Below, piece after piece: positions 22,931-33,689 of a stretch of DNA of 64,000 bases. The stretch comes from Chamaecrista fasciculata (taxonomy: Eukaryota; Streptophyta; Magnoliopsida; Fabales; Fabaceae), in NCBI GenBank assembly GCA_003254925.1, contig QANZ01019395.1:370164-434163 (forward strand), written 5' to 3'. Made by a program: the position numbers and the translations under genes. A model generated the notes under the pieces. That model was not told the DNA's origin. It saw only the letters and a list, made by a program, of their open reading frames with translations, and searched no databases. Position 1 is the first letter of the stretch. Each line of letters starts with the position of its first letter.

Positions 22931-24494
22931 GTCAAAATATGTCTTCAGTATTTATAGAAAAAATATAAAAAAAAAAAAGTTTATGAACTTTTTGGATAAC
23001 TTTTAAGTTTAACTGTTATTTATCTTATTATCTTATTATTATATTATATAATATATAATTGTCAACTTTTTTTTATCCTAAACTATGTAATCAATTTCAT
23101 TTGGATCATAAAATTAATTTAATGACTAAAATGAAATTGTCTCTAGGCCCAAACGACTATTTAACCTATACAACTTTTCTATTGTTGGGCCATTTGGAAT
23201 AAAACGCAACATATATAGATGACAGCTTCAACCAAGAGTGGGCCTGCTTTTGAAAAAAGTGCTTAGTTTCTTTAATGTGCCCACGATATCCTTCTCATCG
23301 TGTTCGTAAAAGGCCCATCTTGCATTATACTACTTGAATTTTTTTTCAAAAAAAAAAAAAACTCCCTTCTAAACAACCGTACGGACAGTATGAGAATGGA
23401 AATGACCATGTGAACCATAGTTTATACGATTGTACAGTACACAGTACAGTAGTATTGTTGGTTAGCTCTCATAACATAATTAAGCTAAGCTTCAATTCAA
23501 TGGCTAATAATTGTGAAAATGATCGAATTGATAATCACTGTCCGATGATAACATCTATATATACATATCTCTTATTTATGTAGGTGATATATATGTCCCG
23601 TGATCGTTACGACACGTCTCTCAAACTCTCAAGTATGTACTTATATAATAGCAGCCACGTATAGTACTAGGTAGTCCCAGCAAACACTATATGACTATAA
23701 TAATTCTGGCTTGGATTTTTTTTTTTAATTTGTTAGTTTCTGGAATGAATCTGACACTAATAGAACTCGGTCGGAGTTATTAGTTAATAATTATCATGAA
23801 GAAAATATATAGCTGTGTTCATTCAGTGCTTGAGAGCGACTTTCTGCTAATCTAGCTAATTTGAAATGTCCAATCAACTCTTTTGTTTTTACTTTTTAGA
23901 GTCATTCAATCTTTGTAAGATCTAGCTAAAACCTGAAGCTAAATTTATGGGACTAATGATTTTGTTCACTTTGCACTAAAGTTGATAAAAATATTGTGCA
24001 TATATATATATATATGTATATATATGTATGTTTAAGTTATCGTTATCCAAATCTTCAAATCACTGCACTCCTCTGTGACATGTATAGAGAGTAGAGACGA
24101 ATTCATATTCAAGTAGGACAAAAGAAAAGCAAATTAAAGGAGAAATAAAAGCAAAGTCCAGCTCACCAAACTCACGGAAATTAATTAAAGCCACATATTG
24201 AATTTTCGGAACATTGACATAACATATAACATATATATCATAACGCTGTCGAGTCTCCATCACTTTATAGTTCTCTTTACTTCTTTACCAAAGTAGCAGT
24301 AGGTGCAAGCTTTATTGAAATTTGAAACCAGAGAAATTCTTAACCACAAGAGAAAGATAGGCATATCAATCAATATCAATATATTATATATAACAAGTTA
24401 CAACAACACATAATTAACAATCCCTTCTTGTTTTCGTCTGTCAAAACTTTAACTATATATTTGAATTTTTATTATCAGCAAAAGCGGTTTTTTT
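22931..24494. other. Intergenic DNA, no gene recognised
   Basis: AT-rich non-coding sequence with short TATA runs (e.g. 23999-24020) and poly(A)/poly(T) stretches. No conserved protein reading frame, no tRNA-like fold and no element with clean ends was seen. Confidence 0.6.
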
Positions 24495-25746
24495 ATTTAC
24501 ATAATACACTTAGATATATTATGTATCCCAATACTCAATAAAATTTCTTATTTCCCTAAATGGAATACGCATCGAAGTAACACAATTTTAATATTTTAAT
24601 TTTTTTTGTAAAATCGTGCCCTGTAAACACGATTTCAGTACTGACATGATCACGCCAGTGCTGAAATCGTGCCAAAAGAGCACGATTTCAAGGACATTAA
24701 GGGAGGCCGTTGGGCCTCCTCCCATATATATATAATATATAATTGTATTTTATAAAATTTAATAAAATTTTACTAAATTTAATAATAGTATTTTATAATT
24801 GTTTAAATTAATTAATTTTATTCAAACCCCGACACTTGTTTAATTGACCTAATGAGCTAATCACTAGACTAACAAGCTTTGTTGGTGTATTATTTGGGAC
24901 TAAATAACTCTATTTACTATTATTGTTAAGTGTTCAGTATTTGTCATGTGTATTCTATTTACTTAAAATTTTGTAGTTGTGATTAAAGAACAAGTGACGA
25001 ATATATACATATAATTTTTGCAAAATTTGTTATAGTTAAAATTACAAAATAACTCAAAAAGGTACCAAAGTGTTAACGGAGAATTAAGGGTAAATTACAC
25101 TTTGTACCCTGTGGTTTAGTCATATTTCACTTTGGTACCATATGGTTTAAAAAGTGACACTTTGGTACCCTGTGGTATTCCCCGTTAACAGTTTGGTAGC
25201 CTTTTGGAGTTATTTTGTAATTTTAACTATAACAAATTTTGCAAAAATTATATGTATATATTCGTCATTTGTTCTTTAATCACAACTACAAAATTTTAAG
25301 TAAATAGAATACATATGACAAATACTGAACACTTAGAAATAATAGTAAATAGAGTTATTTAGTCACAAATATTACACAAACCAAACTTATTAGTCTAGTG
25401 GTTATCTCATTAGGTCAATTAAGCAAGTGTCGGAATTTGAATAAAATTAAGTAATTTAAAACAATTATAAAATAAAATTATATTGTATATTACATATTAT
25501 ATATATATATGGGGGATGCCCAACGGCCTCCCTTTAATTTCCTTGAAATCGTGCCCTTTTGGGGTTGACATTTGTGAGTCGGGGCACGATTTCAGTAGTG
25601 ACGTGGTTATAACAGTACTGAAATCGTGTTTGTAAGACACGATTTTACAAAAAAAATTAAAATGTTAAAATTATGTTAGTCGGTGTATCCCATTTGAAGA
25701 AATTGGAAATTTTGTTGGATATTGGGACACAGTGTATTATGTAAAT
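24495..25746. mobile_element. 1.25 kb palindromic foldback element
   Basis: The two halves are long inverted repeats of about 570-600 bp each around a tip near 25085-25170. Outer ends are TTTACATAATACAC and its reverse complement at 25731-25744. Next inward come GTATCCCAATA, then AAATCGTG / CACGATTT blocks, then GCCGTTGGGCCTCC pairing with GCCCAACGGCCTCC, then ATAAATTTTA-rich arms containing GTCTAGTGGTTA (right arm). The tip is a family-B TTTGGTACCCTGTGG repeat. There is no ORF. It lies about 100 bp downstream of the DUF761 gene. A long-TIR, MULE-like foldback is likely; no clean TSD was identified because both flanks are homopolymer-rich. Confidence 0.8.
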
Positions 25747-25851
25747 TAAAAAAAAAAAAAACCCCACCAAAGCAGCCCATGGAAAAATAGGGAAAAAAAA
25801 ACAAAAAAAGTAAGATTAGAAGTGTCGATGACTAATGAAAAATATTTGGAC

Positions 25852-26577
25852 CTATCTGTCCCAGAAGTAGTTATTGTAGTTATTATTAGGAGAATCAGGA
25901 GAAGCCATTGTTTTCTGTAAATGGAGGTCTTTATAGAACTTGTTAATAAACTCTTCAGCCGCCTTGTCCACGTGTGAATCCCCACCGTCCACGTCATCCA
26001 AAGGGAAGGGCGAATCGGTAATTCTAAGTTGCCTTCCAATAGGACTCTTCCCAAACCCAGGAAAAAACGACGTCGTCGAATTGATCTCGTGCTGCTGGCT
26101 CTGAGTACTCAACATGTCAATGAGCACCTTCTGAACAGCCGAAACGTCGTCGTAATGAGAGGATGATGACCTGGCAGCAAAACGGTTAAAGGGGTTGTTA
26201 TTATTATTATGATTACGTTTCCGTTGTAGTTTGTTATGGAAAACGGCACGCGCGTGAAACGGAAACGCGGGGCTGTTACTACAGCTGAATTCGTAGTCGC
26301 GTGGAGACACGAACGAGAGGTGCGCGTCGTGGTGAGATGATCGGCACGTGAAGCCGGCGTAGTGGTGGTGGAGCATCAGGCTGCCGGCGAAGGCTTTCCC
26401 GGCGGCGAGTTTCCCTCGTTTTACTAACAAATTGAGTTCCATCATGATTTTGCTTTTTGCGATTCCCTTCTTCAACATGAATAGCAATACTCGCACTATG
26501 TTCCATAGCTTGTTCTTCGCCGTCGTCTCCGCCGCCGCCACCACCACCGGCGCCGATGGACTCGATTTCGCCTCCAT
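25852..26577 (-). CDS. DUF761-domain protein (ACRE146-like), single exon
   Basis: An intronless 241 aa ORF with stop at 25852. The N-terminal third carries the conserved hydrophobic/basic block LWNIVRVLLFMLKKGIAKSK (residues 24-43) followed by a KRGKLAAGKA stretch. The middle is low-complexity (poly-His, poly-Asn, Ser runs). The C-terminus has the DUF761 signature VDKAAEEFINKFYKDL (203-218) and ends NYFWDR. Together these match plant proteins annotated as DUF761 or Avr9/Cf-9 rapidly elicited protein 146-like, which have no known biochemical activity. There is no signal peptide; the N-terminal block could be a membrane-associated amphipathic helix. The 5' leader has a GA/CT-rich run next to the ATG. 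The coding region is much richer in G+C than its flanks, as usual for this family. Confidence 0.9.
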   Translation of the reverse strand: MEAKSSPSAPVVVAAAETTAKNKLWNIVRVLLFMLKKGIAKSKIMMELNLLVKRGKLAAGKAFAGSLMLHHHYAGFTCRSSHHDAHLSFVSPRDYEFSCSNSPAFPFHARAVFHNKLQRKRNHNNNNNPFNRFAARSSSSHYDDVSAVQKVLIDMLSTQSQQHEINSTTSFFPGFGKSPIGRQLRITDSPFPLDDVDGGDSHVDKAAEEFINKFYKDLHLQKTMASPDSPNNNYNNYFWDR

Positions 26578-26656
26578 TTAGAGAGAGAGAGAGATTTGGA
26601 AAGTGTTTTGTAATTTGTAGTTGAGACTTGAGAGAGGAGGGTGAAGAAGTGGAAGG

Positions 26657-26664
26657 TATTTAAA
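26657..26664 (-). promoter_or_regulatory. TATA-like box of the DUF761 gene
   Basis: TTTAAATA on the minus strand, about 80 bp upstream of the ATG at 26577. The intervening leader is CT-rich, a common plant core-promoter feature. Confidence 0.45.
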
Positions 26665-26758
26665 CTTTAAAGGGGACATAGCGCGTGGGTGTTTGAGTGT
26701 GAGATATTAGATATCACGCGCACCAAAATATAATATTTTTTTTTCTTTGGCTAAATTT

Positions 26759-27107
26759 TAAATTTGGTCCCATATCTTTTACTCTGTTCCTAATTAGGTC
26801 CCATATATTTTTTTGGTTGCGGATTTGGTCCCATATCGTTGTGTTAATTGCAGAATTGGTCCTTTATTTTTAGGTCAAATTTAGAAGTGGTCTTATATAT
26901 TTGCAAAAAGATCAATTAATGGTTTATCTTTTTGCAAAGATATGAGACTAATTTTGCAAATTGACTAAATATATGGGACCAAAAATTATATGAGATCAAA
27001 ATTGGGTCCTTTTACAAAGACATAAGACTAAAACTGCAACAGAAAAAAGATATAGGACCAAATTGAGAACTGAGCAAAAGATATGAGATCAAATTTATAC
27101 TTTGGCC
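26759..27107. mobile_element. MULE-like foldback MITE, family A copy 2
   Basis: 349 bp with ends GGCTAAATTTTAAATTTGGT and a matching reverse-complement right end closing in TTTGGCC. The exact duplication TTTTTCTTT is at 26750-26758 and 27108-27116. It is made of inverted TTTGGTCCCATAT units and sits just upstream of the DUF761 promoter. Confidence 0.75.
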
Positions 27108-27441
27108 TTTTTCTTTTGATACTCGTAACTCGATAATATAATGGTTTGATTATAGGAAATTATTTGTTTGCTGTCAGTGTCATTCCAAGAAGTTGTGTTG
27201 GAGTTAAGTAGAAAGTTTGTGTGAGTTAAATATTCCATAATAAGTGCACGGATAATTTGGGGCGGTGTAATAATTTCCTAATCTTGTGCAATACAAAATT
27301 AAGTTAATCAGCTATTAAAAAAATTAACAAAAAGAAGTTACATGTAAATTACCATATTGTTTTGCAATGTTAAAAATCAAATCAAATCAAATCAAATTGA
27401 CACAAAATTAAATTTATTTGATTCAGTGATGGTTGGAACTT

Positions 27442-28982
27442 GAGCAAACCCCCTTTTTGGTCCCTCAATTGTTACTGAGTCGAGGAATCGGTCCCTCAAT
27501 TGTGGAAAACCACAACTCAGTCCCTCAATTGTACAATCCCGTTTACGTTTTGGTCCCTCACGTCTGGTCCGTTAGTGATAGAGACATTAAGTGATGACGT
27601 GTCACCGTTATCTGCTTAGGTGGCTGTTATCTGCTGAGTTGGCATCCAAATTATATATCCTACTCATTTTTCATTTTGCACCTCATAAAAAAGGACTTGT
27701 ATGCAACATATTGTAAGATTACAACATCAGAAACACAAAAAACACCAAGGGCCATTATGAAATTTTCATACTCTCCTCTTCTTCATCTTCTTCTTCAACT
27801 TCCTTCCCAGAATATTCCTCCTCTTCTTCTTCGATTTCTCCTCCCATCTTCCATTAATACTATTAATCTTAGCTTTAACCCCTTTATTATTATTCAACTC
27901 ACACATTCATCTTAGCTCCTAATCTCTCCGATGCTCACACCATCAATGGCCTTCTTGATCCTCTCTACAAGTGCTCAGCCAAACGTAATTCAACAATTCA
28001 AATTATCATTCATTCCTTCTAATTAATGATACCTTCAAGCTAATTAACTAAATAAAATGCAGTTTTAATCACACCAGGCCAAACCTCCAAGTATTAGCGC
28101 CGCCACTTCCCCAACATGATTAACCACCAAGACGCGTCCAGCATTAGCGCCGCACCCACCAGGCCCCACCCCACCAGCGCCGCCGCAGATATTCACGTAC
28201 GCCATCACCATTATCTTGCTCTGTGCCTGCAGAAACTTCTGGATCGGGAGATTGTTTTCTGCAAAAACCCATTCTTGTCACAAAAAAAGTCTTTCTCTCT
28301 TCTCGATTCTTCTTCTTCTTTTCTCTCTCGTCACCTGCTTTGTCACTTCGTCGGAGTGGATCTGATTTCCATTTTGTAAGTTGATCTACTTCTCTCTTTC
28401 TCGAATTTGTTCTTGTTGTGGTTCGTTTGCTTGATTTATCGACACTTCAACTGAAATGTTAGATCTGAATGCTATAATGGGTTCCATTTGTAATTTTAAG
28501 TACGTTCGTTTGCTTGAATCTGATTGTTTTGTTTGGTTATGTGAATTTTGCCGCGTTCTTCAACTTTTCTTTTTTGAGAGAGTTTGGCGGAGGAGAAGAT
28601 GAAAGTGGTGCCGAGGCGGTGGAGATCAGACTTCGAGAGGTGGAAAGTGGACAGCGAGGGAGTTGGGGAAGGAAGAGGTGTTGGGGAGGAAAGGGTTGAG
28701 AACTTGATGTTGCAGAGAGACACAAGGGGAAGGATCGCCTTTTTGGTCCCTCAATTGTTACTGAGTCGAGGATTTGGTCCCTCAACTAAGCATTTAACGG
28801 CCACCTAAGCAGATAACGGTGACACGTCATCACTTAACACCTCTATCACTAACAGACCAGACGTGAGGGACCAAAACGTAAAAGGGATTGTACAATTGAG
28901 GGACTGAGTTGTAGTTTCCCACAATTGAGGGACCGATTCCTCGACTCAGTAACAATTGAGGGACCAAAAAGAGGGTTTGCTC
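27442..28982. mobile_element. MULE with GAGCAAACCC ends, copy 1 (possible Pack-MULE)
   Basis: 1541 bp with the exact 9-bp duplication TTGGAACTT (27433-27441 and 28983-28991). Both ends start GAGCAAACCC and continue with inverted repeats containing GGTCCCTCAATTGT units; the right TIR extends about 190 bp. The interior contains GC-rich, gene-like stretches (about 28110-28300 and 28560-28740) with serine/proline-type reading frames that I cannot match to a family. They may be captured host gene pieces. No transposase was seen. The left arm shares further sequence (to about 27910) with the element at 30016-31362. Confidence 0.85.
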
Positions 28983-29002
28983 TTGGAACTTTAATAAACT
29001 AA

Positions 29003-29686
29003 GGGTGTGTTTGGATTAGAAGTAGGTAATGAAATGATGATTTTATGTAATGAAATGGTAATGAGAAAATTATGTAATGAAAATGGTGTTTGGATTAGTT
29101 TGAGATGTAATGAAAAAAATAGGATGTGAAATTATGAAAAAGGGTATGTAATGATTGTGGTTGGTTGAAATAAATATATGGGTTTTTTTAAATTGATAAT
29201 TGATAATGGAAATAGATAGAAATAAAAAATAATAATATTTGACTTTTTGGTTGTGTTGATTATGAAATGAAATGGTAATGAAATTGTCTCGGAATTTGTG
29301 CTAGATGTGAATATTTGTAATGAAGGTTGGAGTAATATTATGTAATGAAATGAAAGGACCAAAATGTAAATAACATGAAAATTTTAAAAAACCTACCATT
29401 TGGTCTATGATTTTATATAAATTGAACGAATCGGTCCTTACAAAAGTGAAATATATCCTCATTTTAAAAAACCTACCATTTGGTCTATGATTTTATATTT
29501 GTATTAGAGTATAGGTAATTATAGGTATTTGAGTAGGGGTATGTTAGTAATTGGATATGAAATATGTAATGAAATGAATTTGTAATTGGAAAACAAACAC
29601 CTATATAACACTGTAGCTTAAGTTATGTAATAAAAATGAGGATAATGAAATTGTAATAAAATTGTAATGTTAAACCAAACACACCC
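29003..29686. mobile_element. PIF/Harbinger-like MITE, second copy
   Basis: 684 bp with ends GGGTGTGTTTGG and CCAAACACACCC, flanked by TAA (29000-29002 and 29687-29689). Its left 200 bp is nearly identical to the 7969-9551 element. The inside contains a local duplication of AAAAAACCTACCATTTGGTC (about 29386 and 29466). It lies only 11 bp beyond the TSD of the MULE at 27442-28982. Confidence 0.88.
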
Positions 29687-30015
29687 TAAACCAAACTCTA
29701 CACTCTTTTTTCTTAAAAAGAAAATAGTATATATATCAAACATAATATGACATTTTGAAAAACGAAACGTTAAAGCTAAAAATCTACTCTTGATCTCTTT
29801 AATCTTCATTCTTTATCACAAACTTCGTAGTAAAATTGATGTTATTGATATAATAATGATGAAATAGACATCAATTAAATTCCAAACTGCTTAAAATCAC
29901 TATTTAATAATTTTGTATGACAATTTTTTAAAACTATTTAATTTAATTTTTGTCCAACTCAATAAGATACCCTTATGATCGTAAGAAATTTCAGTCAATT
30001 TTGTTATTTAATTTA

Positions 30016-31362
30016 GAGCAAACCCCCTTTTTGGTCCCTCAATTGTTACTGAGTCGAGGAATCGGTCCCTCAATTGTGGGAAACTACAACTCAGTCCCTC
30101 AATTGTACATTTCCGTCTACGTTTTGGTCCCTCACGTATGATCTGTCAGTCATGGAGCTGTTAAGTGATGATGTGTCACTGTTAAATGCTTACGTGGCTG
30201 TTATCTGCTGAGTTGGCATACAAATTATATATCCTACTCATTTTTCATATTACACCTCATAAAAAAGGACTTGTGTGCAACATAGTATAACATTTTAATA
30301 TCAGAAACACAAAAAAAATCAAGGACCATTATGAAATTTTCACACTCTCCTCTTCTTCATCTTCTTCTTCAACTTCCTTCCCAGAATCCCCGATTCCTCC
30401 TCCTCCTCCTCTTCAATTTCTCCTCCCATCTTCCATTAATACCATTAATTTTAGCTTTAACCCCTCTATTATTATTCAACTCACACATCTTCTACCCATA
30501 AATACCCCAATATCCCTTACAATTCGTACGGCATATTTCATTCACATTCAACAATCTTCAATAATCTTCAATAATCAACATTCAGTAATCTGATTTCTAC
30601 CCAAAAACGAACTAGGCACACATCGTACCATATCATGGACTCTGTTGTGTTGGGGCAGTGGCGTCGAACCTTCTCGTTGAATCTCATCGCGAAAACGGTG
30701 TCGTTGAAGCTCGAAAAGGAGGGTTTCAGAAGAGGAAGCTTCGAGAACGACGACAAAGATATCGTTTTGGTGTGGTAGTGGAGGAATCCTGTGGTGGTGG
30801 TGTTATCGAAGGAAGCTGGACCTGTGGCGTAGGGTCTTGTGGCAATGACGAAGGATGCGTTTGGGTGTTTAGGTTTCGCTGTGAGAAGATGAATGTGTGA
30901 GTTGAATAATAATAGAGGGGTTAAAGCTAAGATTAATGGTATTAATAGAAGATGGGAGGAGAAATTGAAGAGGAAGAGGAGGAATCGGGATTCTGGGAAG
31001 GAAGTTGAAGAAGAAGATGAAGAAGAGGAGAGTGTGAAAACTTCATAATGGTCCTTGTTTTTTTTTGTGTTTCTGATATTAAAATGTTATACTATGTTGC
31101 ATACAAGTCCTTTTTTATGAGGTGTAAAATGAAAAATGAGTAGGATATATAATTTGGATGCCAACTCAGCAGATAACAGCCACCTAAGCAGATAATGGTG
31201 ACACGTCATCACTTAACACCTCTATCACTAACGGATCAGACGTGAGGGACCAAAACGTAGACGGAAATGTACAATTGAGGGACTGAGTTGTAGTTTCCCA
31301 CAATTGAGGGACCGATTCCTCGACTCAGTAACAATTGATGGACTAAAAAGGGGGGTTTGCTC
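30016..31362. mobile_element. MULE with GAGCAAACCC ends, copy 2 (long-TIR foldback)
   Basis: 1347 bp with the exact 9-bp duplication TTTAATTTA (30007-30015 and 31363-31371). The inverted repeats are about 470 bp each (30016-30486 and 30894-31362), including a pairing CTCCTCCCATCTTCCATTAA block. The unpaired centre (about 30490-30890) has coding-like composition with an AG/CT-rich frame of about 80 codons, not recognised. It could be a captured host fragment. Confidence 0.87.
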
Positions 31363-32249
31363 TTTAATTTATGTTTTTTCATTCAACCACTTACCTGATA
31401 GATTCAAGATATGCCAGCTATGATTAATATTAAGTTGAGATTAATTGAGAGATAATGAATGGCCAAGATGTGCTTGAAATTAGGAATCTCTCATCAAAAT
31501 TATTACGATGGGAAAGGAATTGTGTGTTGTGGGGCATGTACATAAATATCATGAAAGGACCTTGCAACAGATGATGTCTAAAAATTGTACCTTATTTTAT
31601 TGATTTATGCTATGCGTTTCATCTCTTTCAAGCAATAATTGTGAGTGTGTGACTGTGTACATTTAAGATGAAGTGCTATTCCATTTTTTTTTTTAAAAAA
31701 AAATCCAACTAAATTGTGCCTAAAAAAATATTTGCTACCCGACATAAAAAAAAAATATTAATTTTCTTCTTAAACTTTATATAAATTGTCAATTTCGTTT
31801 TTAATCTTTTTTTTTCAATTTTATCCTCTAATGTTTTACATTTTAGTTAATTTTATCTTTTGACTAACTTCTTTTAATAAATTAACGACAAACTGTATCA
31901 TGTTTTTCAATCTGGGTTAGAATTTGAATTTTTTTCCCTATCAATTTTACATTATATATAATTAGTCATGTAAATTCTATCAATAATATTTGGTTAAAGT
32001 AAGAGTAAAAGATAAAATTGACCAAAATATGAAACATTACGAACGAAATTAGCAATTGATGTAAAGTATGGGGACAAAATTAATATTTTTGCCATTAAAA
32101 AAATATTTAAGAGAGAAGATAAGCAAAATTATGAGACTCAATAATTTTAATTGAGAGCTTCTTTATTTTTTTAAACAAAATTAATAGATACTGCATTATT
32201 TTCGAACAAGTTGGAGCAAATATCTAATTTCATCAAAATAAGATAGTGG

Positions 32250-32444
32250 TTAATTTTGACCATAAACTGTAATTAGTGAGACCATATGATTGGTTTGCTT
32301 CATACGTTGGAAAGTTAAGGAAAAGTTCATGGAAGTTTGTGTGTTTGACTGATCTTGGAGTTTCCTTAACTTCATATTCTTGCTCATGGAAACCGTTGCT
32401 ACTAAAAAATATATAAAAAAAAAAATTAAATTTGCTTTTGCCAT
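32250..32444 (-). CDS. Hypothetical small secreted peptide (doubtful)
   Basis: A 64 aa frame from the second ATG of a slightly longer ORF. The first 21 residues (MAKANLIFFFIYFLVATVSM) look like a signal peptide: basic start, hydrophobic core, small residues. The rest is polar (KLRKLQDQSNTQTS) and ends in TVYGQN, with no cysteines. No known peptide-hormone motif (CLE, CEP, RGF) is recognised. It may be chance; there is no clear TATA box or polyadenylation signal. Confidence 0.2.
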   Translation of the reverse strand: MAKANLIFFFIYFLVATVSMSKNMKLRKLQDQSNTQTSMNFSLTFQRMKQTNHMVSLITVYGQN

Positions 32445-33248
32445 CTTCAAGACTTTACTTTTAATGTGCAATGCTTTACTTTACACTTTAAAGAAAAAAG
32501 ATAACTCACCACACACTTTATTATAGTTTTATATTTCTCAATTTGCTTAACGAAGACCCTTGTGTTATTGCAGATGAAATTGCTTGCTCAAATTCCACCA
32601 ATTAATATAAAATATTGTGAGAAAGTTGTTAGGAACTTCCAAAGCTTACTTAAGAGTACCACTATTGCTCATCAAAATCACCATTTTCATGTTGTATAAA
32701 CCACCACAGAATCCATTGTTTCTTGAAATTCACATTTTATAACTAGTGAAAAGTGAAGCATTCCCCTTTTTCACACATGCGACAACCACTCCACAAACTC
32801 TTTGAGAGCAAATATAAAATTTAGCTTTAAAATTGTGCGGATCACTAATTTTTAAGAAACAACTATCAACTTGAAAAACACAAAGTGAAAATATTGTCAT
32901 TAGATAGTGAATTAATCTATTTTTATTATTCTGAAGCGTTTTCTCCAACTGCCCTATTATAAATTTTATGCAGCGTCTTTATGTAATTTCTTAGTGGCAA
33001 GTGGCAATCCTTCATTTTGTTTTTCTCTTCTCTTTTTTTCTTGAGATATGTTTCCTTTACTAAAGAGTAAGAGTTTTATCAAAAAATTGATTCCAATTAC
33101 TTGTAGTCTACAACTATCAAAATAGATTTAAAAATTGATGTTAGCCATCTTAAACAATTAAGAGGTGTGTTCTCTCTTTTAGTGTAATCATTTAAACTTT
33201 TATTTTATAATATAGTTATTTATGAAGTTATTAAATTGCAAATCTTTT

Positions 33249-33500
33249 ATCATTTAAAAGTGATGAGGTACGACCGATCGACCCCCACTACGTCCGGGTG
33301 GATCGAATCCCTTCTAGGCTTCTACCTCAGGTAGGTTTAAGTTCAAGCAAAATTACTTAAAATGTCTCTCAAAGATTTTATATAAAACTCTCATTCAAGT
33401 ATACTCTAACCTTAATCTCTTTTATACAACACTAACTTAAGCGTCAAAGTCTCATCGTAGGAGATCAATCCCATTAATGGGTTAACCCTTACAAATATCG
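33249..33500. repeat. Unclassified dispersed-repeat remnant
   Basis: A G+C-richer island beginning GATGAGGTACGACCGATCGA and containing ACGTCCGGGTGGATCGAATC, then AACACTAACTTAAGCGTCAA and GGGTTAACCCTTAC. These resemble pieces of plant dispersed repeats rather than a gene. No ends or TSD are evident. Confidence 0.35.
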
Positions 33501-33629
33501 AGACATGAAATCAAAACTGAAGATTTGAAAGAGTCTCATCGCAGGAGGCTTCCTCATGAATTATTATTATCTTATCTTATTGTCTATCGTTGTATTCTTA
33601 GGAGAGCAGACATGTGCTGGAGAAGGTCT

Positions 33630-33689
33630 GAACAAAGATATCTTTTTTTTTTTTTTGGCAATTTTTGGCAACAGAACAAAGATATCTTT
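33630..33689. mobile_element. Micro-insertion (28 bp) with 16-bp target duplication
   Basis: GAACAAAGATATCTTT at 33630-33645 is exactly repeated at 33674-33689. The insert is a T run, then GGCAATTTTTGGCAACA. On the minus strand this reads TGTTGCCAAAAATTGCC plus poly(A), like the very end of a LINE. Confidence 0.65.

Noticed and set aside
28116-28379. 87 aa plus-strand ORF in the first GAGCAAACCC MULE
   Set aside because: Low-complexity Ser/His/Ala composition, no family match, inside a transposon. Kept only as a possible captured fragment.
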